The notes below the pieces were generated by a model. The model was not told the origin of the DNA and ran no database searches. It worked only from the letters and a program-made list of their open reading frames with translations. DNA of 64,000 nucleotides from Microbacterium sp. CSI-V (lineage in GTDB: Bacteria > Actinomycetota > Actinomycetes > Actinomycetales > Microbacteriaceae), in contig NZ_MTQM01000009.1 in assembly GCF_001984105.1 (NCBI RefSeq), forward strand, positions 434,001 through 498,000, given 5' to 3'. A program made the translations under genes and the position numbers. Below, in pieces: positions 59,038 through 64,000 of the stretch. The first letter of the stretch is position 1, and each line of letters starts with the position of its first letter.

Positions 59038-59319
59038 TCAGACGACGACGCCGCGGAGCCCGTCGATCGCTCGCTGGTCCCATGTCTCGAACGGGTCGTC
59101 GCCGACCTCCGCCATCAGCGCCGGTCGCGCGGCCACCGCGGCCTCCTCCGACGCCCACAGTGCGATCCCGACCAGGCGACCGCTGCCGTCGTCGACCACA
59201 CCGGTCCATTCGAGACCCACCTGTTCACGGGCGACCCGGCTGTAGCGCTGCATCGAGTCGATGACGGCAGCCCGGTGCTCGGGCTTCGGGGAGTGCACGG
59301 AGACAACGGCGTAGGTCAT
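59038..59319 (-). CDS. antibiotic biosynthesis monooxygenase-like small protein
   Basis: 93 residues. Ferredoxin-like alpha+beta repeat (YAVVSVHSPKPEHRAAVIDSM, ... GRLVGIALWASEEAAVAARP) as in ABM/Dabb-type proteins. No catalytic residue is certain and many such proteins have no known reaction. Single gene divergent from the toxin-antitoxin pair. Confidence 0.68.
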   Translation of the reverse strand: MTYAVVSVHSPKPEHRAAVIDSMQRYSRVAREQVGLEWTGVVDDGSGRLVGIALWASEEAAVAARPALMAEVGDDPFETWDQRAIDGLRGVVV

Positions 59320-59388
59320 GCCCGATGGTGGCACCGGCGAAGGGGGCTGCGCCAGGGGCGAATCGACGGGCGCGGCTCCCGCGCCCAC

Positions 59389-59408
59389 TGGTACCATATC
59401 TCGTACCA
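59389..59408 (+). promoter_or_regulatory. operator/promoter of the YefM-YoeB pair
   Basis: TGGTAC and GTACCA face each other across eight bases (59389-59394, 59403-59408), with TACCAT and CATATC inside that could serve as -10. An inverted repeat over the promoter is what YefM-type antitoxins bind for autoregulation. Confidence 0.65.
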
Positions 59409-59425
59409 CCTGGCGGGAGATCAAC

Positions 59426-59674
59426 ATGGCGATCACCACGAGCGAGGCACGACGTGACCTCTTCGGTCTCATCGAACGCGTCAATCTCGACCACACAGAG
59501 ATCGAGATCACATCGAAGCGCGGGTCGGCCGTCCTCATGTCGAAGGACGAGTACGACTCCCTCGTCGAGACGAGCTACCTGCTGCGTTCGCCCGAGAACG
59601 CCCGCCGGCTACTGAGCGCCCTCGACAGTGCACGTTCCGGAGATGTCCAAGAGCGCGACCTGATCGAGCCGTGA
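59426..59674 (+). CDS. Phd/YefM family antitoxin
   Basis: 82 residues. N-terminal YefM/Phd DNA-binding fold (AITTSEARRDLFGLIERVN, then SKRGSAVLMSKDEYDSL), and a C-terminal acidic segment (LLRSPENARRLLSAL) that neutralises the toxin. GGGAGA sits six bases before the ATG. The stop overlaps the toxin GTG (GTGA), so antitoxin is made first and coupled. Confidence 0.93.
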   Translation: MAITTSEARRDLFGLIERVNLDHTEIEITSKRGSAVLMSKDEYDSLVETSYLLRSPENARRLLSALDSARSGDVQERDLIEP

Positions 59675-59937
59675 GCCATCTCTCACTCGCCTGGACTGCT
59701 GAGGGGTGGGAGGACTACCTGTATTGGCAGACGCAGGACCGCAAGACGCTTCGACGCATCAACTTACTCATCGCGGATATCCTCCGCGACGACCCGTTCG
59801 AGGGGATGGGCAAGCCGGAGCCGCTGAAACACGCTCTTGCCGGCGCATGGTCGCGCCGCATCGACGAGGCCAATCGTCTCGTCTACATCACTGACGACGC
59901 CCACGTGACTGTCCTGCAGGCGCGGTACCACTACTGA
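59671..59937 (+). CDS. Txe/YoeB family mRNA interferase toxin
   Basis: 88 residues. WEDYLYWQTQDRKTLRRINLL and the ending LQARYHY are diagnostic of YoeB/Txe. Catalytic residues expected in Glu of GKPEPLKH, Arg of SRRIDEANR and the terminal His-Tyr are all present, so it should be active. Cuts mRNA on the ribosome when freed from its antitoxin. Confidence 0.94.
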   Translation: MSHLSLAWTAEGWEDYLYWQTQDRKTLRRINLLIADILRDDPFEGMGKPEPLKHALAGAWSRRIDEANRLVYITDDAHVTVLQARYHY

Positions 59938-59967
59938 TGCCGATCCGACTCCGGATTCGACGAACGC

Positions 59968-61041
59968 TCAGTTGTTGAAGCGGAACTCCACCACGTCGCC
60001 GTCCTGCATGACGTAGTCCTTGCCCTCGAGCCGCGCCTTGCCCTTCGCGCGGGCCTCGGCGACCGAGCCGAGCTCGACGAGATCGGCGAACGAGATGACC
60101 TCGGCCTTGATGAAGCCCTTCTCGAAGTCGGTGTGGATGACGCCGGCCGCCTGCGGCGCCTTGGCGCCCTTCGGGATCGTCCACGCGCGCGCTTCCTTCG
60201 GACCCGCCGTGAGGTAGGTCTGCAGACCGAGCGTGTCGAAGCCGACGCGGGCGAGCTGGTCGAGACCCGACTCGTCCTGACCCGTGGACGCCAGCAGTTC
60301 GGCGGCATCCTCGGGGTCGAGGTCGATCAGCTCGGACTCGATCTTGGCATCCAGGAAGACCGCCTTCGCCGGTGCGACGAGCGCCGCAAGCTCGGCCTTG
60401 CGGACCTCGTCGGTGAGGACGGCCTCGTCGACGTTGAAGACGAAGATGAACGGCTTCGCGGTGAGGAGGCCCAGCTCGCGGATCGGCGACAGATCCAGAC
60501 CGGATGCCGACAGCAGCACGCCCCGCTGGAGCGCATCCTGCGCGGCCTTGGCGGCCTCGAGCACGGAGGGGTCGAGCTTTTTGCCCTTGATCTCCTTCTC
60601 GAAGCGCGGGATCGCTCTCTCGAGCGTCTGGAGGTCGGCGAGCTGCAGCTCCGCGTTGATCGTCTCCATGTCGCTCGCGGGGTTCACCTGCCCGTCGACG
60701 TGGACCACGTCGTCGTCGGCGAATCCGCGGACGACCTGGGCGATGGCATCCGCTTCACGAATGTTCGCGAGGAACTGGTTGCCCAGGCCCTCGCCCTCGC
60801 TCGCGCCGCGCACGATCCCGGCGATGTCGACGAACGACACGACGGCGGGGACGAGCCGCTCGCTGCCGAACACGTCGGCGAGCTGCTGCAGGCGCGCATC
60901 GGGAAGGTTCACGACCCCGACGTTCGGCTCGATCGTCGCGAACGGGTAGTTCGCCGCGAGCACGTCGTTCTTGGTCAGGGCGTTGAAGAGGGTCGACTTT
61001 CCGACGTTGGGAAGGCCGACGATTCCGATGGTAAGAGCCAC
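59968..61041 (-). CDS. ychF: ribosome-binding ATPase YchF
   Basis: 357 residues. Obg-family G domain GLPNVGKSTLFNAL at the N-terminus, DIAGIVRGASEGEGLGN as switch region and NVDE in place of NKxD, which explains ATP rather than GTP preference. The C-terminal TGS domain ends VQDGDVVEFRFNN-like (YVMQDGDVVEF). Binds ribosomes and acts in stress translation. GTG start. Convergent with the toxin gene. Confidence 0.96.
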   Translation of the reverse strand: MALTIGIVGLPNVGKSTLFNALTKNDVLAANYPFATIEPNVGVVNLPDARLQQLADVFGSERLVPAVVSFVDIAGIVRGASEGEGLGNQFLANIREADAIAQVVRGFADDDVVHVDGQVNPASDMETINAELQLADLQTLERAIPRFEKEIKGKKLDPSVLEAAKAAQDALQRGVLLSASGLDLSPIRELGLLTAKPFIFVFNVDEAVLTDEVRKAELAALVAPAKAVFLDAKIESELIDLDPEDAAELLASTGQDESGLDQLARVGFDTLGLQTYLTAGPKEARAWTIPKGAKAPQAAGVIHTDFEKGFIKAEVISFADLVELGSVAEARAKGKARLEGKDYVMQDGDVVEFRFNN

Positions 61042-61080
61042 GGGAGTCCAGGTTACCCGGCCCGCGCCGCCCCCACGGCG

Positions 61081-61830
61081 TCAGGGGCGTCTCGCGCGGT
61101 AGGCGTGGGTGACGTAGGGCAGGTCGACCGCTCCCCCGTCGGCGAGTCCCGGGACGGATGCCACGACCCCGTCGACCTCGGCGTCGATGCGGGCGCGCTC
61201 CTCAGGGCTGGCCGTGATGACGTCGCTGCGGGAGAAGACGAGATCGCGCAGTTGCGGGAGGGTGATGGGGCGGCTCCACGTCCACGACCGGTGCTGGAGA
61301 TCGATCAGGGGCTCCGCGATCCGCGGACCGCCCGCGGCGATGAGCCGTTCGCCGTGCGACGCGCCCATCGCGTCGGTCAGGCGCCGCACCCACTCGACGC
61401 GTTCGTCCCGGATGTTCCAGACCAGCCCGAGCACTCCCCCCGACCTCACGACGCGTCCGACCTCGCGCGATCCCGCGTCCGGGTCCACCCAGTGCCAGGC
61501 CTGCCCCATGACCAGCGCATCGAGACCGGAGTCCGGCAGCGGCAGATCCTCCGCCGTGCCGGCGAACGTCGGGATGCCGCGCACGTTCTCCTGGAGCGAC
61601 GCCAGCATCGTGGCATCCGGGTCGATCGCGACGACATCGGCGCCGAGTTCAACGACGGCGCGCGTGAGCTTTCCGGTCCCCGCTCCCACGTTGGCGACGC
61701 GGAGGGCCCGGCCCGGCTCGCGGACCGGCGCGAGCATCCACTCCACCGCCGCGGCGGGATACTCCGGCCGCCCCGACTCGTAGGCTGCGGCGGCCTGCCC
61801 GAACGACGTCGACTTCCGGCTCTCCGTCAT
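61081..61830 (-). CDS. class I SAM-dependent methyltransferase
   Basis: 249 residues of the Methyltransf_11 type. SFGQAAAAYESGRPEYP opens the fold, VANVGAGTGKLTRAV is motif I, VVAIDPDATML motif II and GLDALVMGQAWHWVD the post-II block. TAGGGT (minus, 61838-61843) is 7 bases before the ATG at 61830, a leaderless signature. Substrate unknown. Follows ychF's start by 39 bases in the same orientation. Confidence 0.88.
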   Translation of the reverse strand: MTESRKSTSFGQAAAAYESGRPEYPAAAVEWMLAPVREPGRALRVANVGAGTGKLTRAVVELGADVVAIDPDATMLASLQENVRGIPTFAGTAEDLPLPDSGLDALVMGQAWHWVDPDAGSREVGRVVRSGGVLGLVWNIRDERVEWVRRLTDAMGASHGERLIAAGGPRIAEPLIDLQHRSWTWSRPITLPQLRDLVFSRSDVITASPEERARIDAEVDGVVASVPGLADGGAVDLPYVTHAYRARRP

Positions 61831-62004
61831 GCCCTCGACCCTACGCCGGGTGTTCGAGGCGAGTCGTGCCGCGGAGTCCGGGCCCGCCATGACGACCCCG
61901 GATGCCACAACACGGCGTGTCATCGACGGACTCCGCCGGACGGCCCCGGGTGAATCGCGGCGCGCCTCCGCGGCACCGCGCGGAGCGCGACGCAGGGTGG
62001 AGGC

Positions 62005-62601
62005 GTGGCACTGGATTTCACCGCGATCGACTTCGAGACGGCGAATTCCAGTGGTGCGTCCGCATGCGCGGTGGGGCTGGCCCGCGTCCGGGGTGGTCGC
62101 GTCGTCGCCACCGCCGCGTGGCTCATCAAGCCCCCGTCCGGCCACGACACCTTCGCACCGATCAACGTCGGCATTCACGGCATCCGCCCCGCGGACGTCG
62201 TGGACGCACCGGACTGGTCCACGCAGCTGGCACGTCTGACGGCGTTCGCGGGGGCCGACGTGCTCGTCGCGCACAACGCGGGCTTCGACATGTCGGTCCT
62301 GCGCCGCGCGTGCGGCGTGACCGGCGACGAGTGCCCGCCCTACCGCTACCTCTGCAGCGTGCAGATGTCGCGGAAGACCTACACGCTCGACTCGTACCGC
62401 CTGCCCCTCGTCGCCGCCGAGGCCGGCTGTTCGCCTTTCGCACACCACGACGCCCTCGCGGACGCCGTCGCGTGCGCCGAGATCACGATCGACTGCGCGC
62501 GTCGCGCCGGCGTCGACGACGTGCACGCCCTGGCCGCCCACCTGGGCGTCCGCGTGTCGCAGATCGCCGCCGAGCCGCGGCTCGAACGCGCCGTCGCCTG
62601 A
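62005..62601 (+). CDS. DEDDh 3'-5' exonuclease (DnaQ-like)
   Basis: 198 residues. Exonuclease motifs: Exo I IDFETANSSG (D,E), Exo II AHNAGFDMSVL (D) and Exo III HHDALADAVA (H,D). The C-terminal 30 residues (HLGVRVSQIA) are family-typical. A proofreading or RNA/DNA trimming enzyme not tied to a polymerase gene here. The GTG start has GGTGGAGG very close upstream. Confidence 0.9.
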   Translation: MALDFTAIDFETANSSGASACAVGLARVRGGRVVATAAWLIKPPSGHDTFAPINVGIHGIRPADVVDAPDWSTQLARLTAFAGADVLVAHNAGFDMSVLRRACGVTGDECPPYRYLCSVQMSRKTYTLDSYRLPLVAAEAGCSPFAHHDALADAVACAEITIDCARRAGVDDVHALAAHLGVRVSQIAAEPRLERAVA

Positions 62602-62651
62602 GTGCCGCCACGCTTCCAGGCGATGTCGGACCCCTCCGGCACACTGAGCAC

Positions 62652-63974
62652 ATGGATGCCATCGCCCTGATCCTCGCGGTCCTCGCCCTCGCCATGGGAG
62701 CCGCCGCCGGGTGGTTCCTGGGCACCGCCCGGGCCACCTCCCGCGCCGCCGCCGAGCGCGTCGATCTGGCCGCGCGCGTCGCGGCCGCCGACGCCGCCCG
62801 TGCGGGGGTCCAGGCCCAGCTCGACCACCAGAGCACGCTCTACCGCGACCTGGTCGCGCAGACGCGCGCAGACCAGGCTGCGCGCGAGGAGCGCGACCGG
62901 CGCGAGCAGACCGTTCTGCGCGCCCTCGACCCGGTGCGCGAAACGCTCGACGCGATGCAGCGCAAGGTCGACGGCCTCGAGCGCGATCGCGTCGAGCAGT
63001 ACTCGGCGCTCGGCGAACAGCTGCGGCTCTCGCGCGAAGCCGACGAAGCGTTGCGATCGACGACCGAGGCTCTGGCCTCCGCGATGCGCTCCGGCAGCAC
63101 GCGCGGCGTGTGGGGAGAGACGCAGCTTCGCCGCGTGGTCGAGGCCGCAGGCCTCACGCGCTACGTCGACTTCGACCTGCAGTCCTCGATCGCCTCCGAC
63201 GCGGGCGCGGGGCGGCCCGACATGGTCGTCCGCCTCCCCGGCGGGAAGGCGCTAGCGGTGGATGCCAAGGTCCCCCTCGACGCGTTCCTGCAGGCCAGCG
63301 CGATCCCGGTGACCGCCACGGGCGACGACGGCGCACGACGTTCCGCCCTCATGACCAAGCACACCAAGGCGGTGCGCGCCCACGTCGACGCGCTCGCCCG
63401 CAAGACGTACTGGGCAGGGCTGACCAGCAGCCCCGAGTTCGTCATCTGCTTCCTGCCCAGCGAGTCGCTGCTGTCGGCGGCCCTGGACGACGACCCCACC
63501 CTGCTGGAGTACGCCTTCGCCCGACGAGTGGCCCTCGCCTCGCCGGTGAACCTGTGGGCGGTGCTCAAGACGGTCGCCTTCACCTGGACCCAACAGGACG
63601 TGTCCGACGAGGCCCGCACGCTCTTCGCCCTCGGCACCGAGCTGTACGACCGGATCGGCGTCCTCGCCGGGCACGCGGGCGACCTGCGACGCGCGCTGGA
63701 GCGCACAGTCGACAGCTACAACAAGTTCGCCGGCTCGCTCGAGTCACGGGTGCTCGTCTCGGCGCGGAAGTTCCCCGGCATCGACGAGACCAAGTTGGAT
63801 GCCGTCACGGCTCCCGCCGCGCTCGAGTCCGCACCGCGGCGCTGGACCGCCCCCGAACTCCTCGAGATCGAGGACGAGAGCACGCCCGCGAGCGACGATG
63901 CCACCGCCGACGGAATCGCGTACGCCGATCTCGGCGAGGTGCGCACACGCGCCGGGCTCGCTCAGGACGACTGA
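62652..63974 (+). CDS. rmuC: DNA recombination protein RmuC
   Basis: 440 residues. N-terminal membrane helix (ALILAVLALAMGAAAGWFL), a coiled coil to about residue 150, then the RmuC nuclease-like core: GVWGETQLRRVVEAAGL, PDMVVRLPGGKALAVDAKVPLDAFL and EFVICFLPSESLLSAAL. Limits inversions and structural DNA changes, presumably through its PD-(D/E)XK-type fold. Complete; the last 26 bases of the window hold nothing identifiable. Confidence 0.94.
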   Translation: MDAIALILAVLALAMGAAAGWFLGTARATSRAAAERVDLAARVAAADAARAGVQAQLDHQSTLYRDLVAQTRADQAAREERDRREQTVLRALDPVRETLDAMQRKVDGLERDRVEQYSALGEQLRLSREADEALRSTTEALASAMRSGSTRGVWGETQLRRVVEAAGLTRYVDFDLQSSIASDAGAGRPDMVVRLPGGKALAVDAKVPLDAFLQASAIPVTATGDDGARRSALMTKHTKAVRAHVDALARKTYWAGLTSSPEFVICFLPSESLLSAALDDDPTLLEYAFARRVALASPVNLWAVLKTVAFTWTQQDVSDEARTLFALGTELYDRIGVLAGHAGDLRRALERTVDSYNKFAGSLESRVLVSARKFPGIDETKLDAVTAPAALESAPRRWTAPELLEIEDESTPASDDATADGIAYADLGEVRTRAGLAQDD

Positions 63975-64000
63975 GCGGGAACGATCAAGACCCGCCGGGC

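Noticed and set aside
1..64000. tRNA, rRNA, insertion sequence or prophage genes
   Set aside because: No TPsiC-loop-like strings with flanking stems in the gaps, and no transposase, integrase or phage structural protein among the translated frames.

Overview
The window is about 64 kb of ordinary-looking chromosome from a very GC-rich actinobacterium. Gene content (actinobacterial DapD/DapC, FdxA, DUF3117, RskA-type anti-sigma factor, MarP protease, class F sortase, LpqW-like lipoprotein), frequent GTG starts, GTGA/ATGA four-base gene overlaps and the pervasive heptamer GGATGCC/GGCATCC all point to Microbacteriaceae, most likely Microbacterium. This assignment comes from recalled family knowledge, not from a search. 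I see no insertion sequence, prophage, CRISPR array, tRNA or rRNA.

Layout. 1-4263: a gamma-glutamyltransferase cut by the window edge, then a three-gene unit (small helical WXG100-like protein, alpha/beta hydrolase with a helical N-terminal half, low-GC lipoprotein). 4260-9136: an alpha/beta hydrolase and a stress-protein-17M-like membrane protein, then a PRC/MgtE-N/CBS protein, a DUF1003 protein and the Fe-S carrier Mrp, converging on TatB. 9208-17339: an O-methyltransferase, DUF3117, lysine/diaminopimelate biosynthesis (dapE, dapD, dapC), a PIG-V-like mannosyltransferase, a DDAH-like hydrolase, citrate synthase and a 7Fe ferredoxin. 17391-21892: a membrane protein, the AzlCD exporter with its divergent XRE-cupin regulator, a DUF2200 protein and TypA/BipA. 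22051-31780: a dipeptide/oligopeptide ABC system interrupted by an opposite-strand PH-domain gene, a CPBP protease and a second, orphan family-5 substrate-binding lipoprotein. 31928-36605: the glycine cleavage operon gcvT-gcvH-gcvP behind a tandem glycine riboswitch. 36683-44410: a MarP-type protease and the NAD operon nrtR-nadA-nadB-nadC-nadS with a glycosyltransferase attached. 44411-44726: a gene-free stretch packed with palindromic repeats. 44727-53361: an ABC exporter, a DHA2-type efflux pump, a 43-residue Cys-rich protein, a DJ-1/PfpI protein, a Fpg/Nei glycosylase, a flotillin-like SPFH protein, a double zinc-ribbon protein, an aldose epimerase-like protein and CsbD. 53470-57641: an ECF sigma/anti-sigma pair facing a CHRD surface protein, a class F sortase and a DD-carboxypeptidase-like protein. 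57666-63974: an MFS transporter, a YefM/YoeB toxin-antitoxin pair, YchF, a methyltransferase, a DEDDh exonuclease and RmuC.

Most genes are housekeeping. The least explained items are the hydrolase-lipoprotein trio near the left end (a possible lipase effector with its immunity lipoprotein), a family of short palindromes around GTGTCCANGACAC placed in two intergenic regions, a consistent TANNNT hexamer 6-7 bases before many start codons (leaderless transcription), the GGATGCC heptamer that overrides normal codon choice, a dipeptide permease carrying a membrane insertion of about 200 residues, and the sigma/CHRD/sortase surface module.
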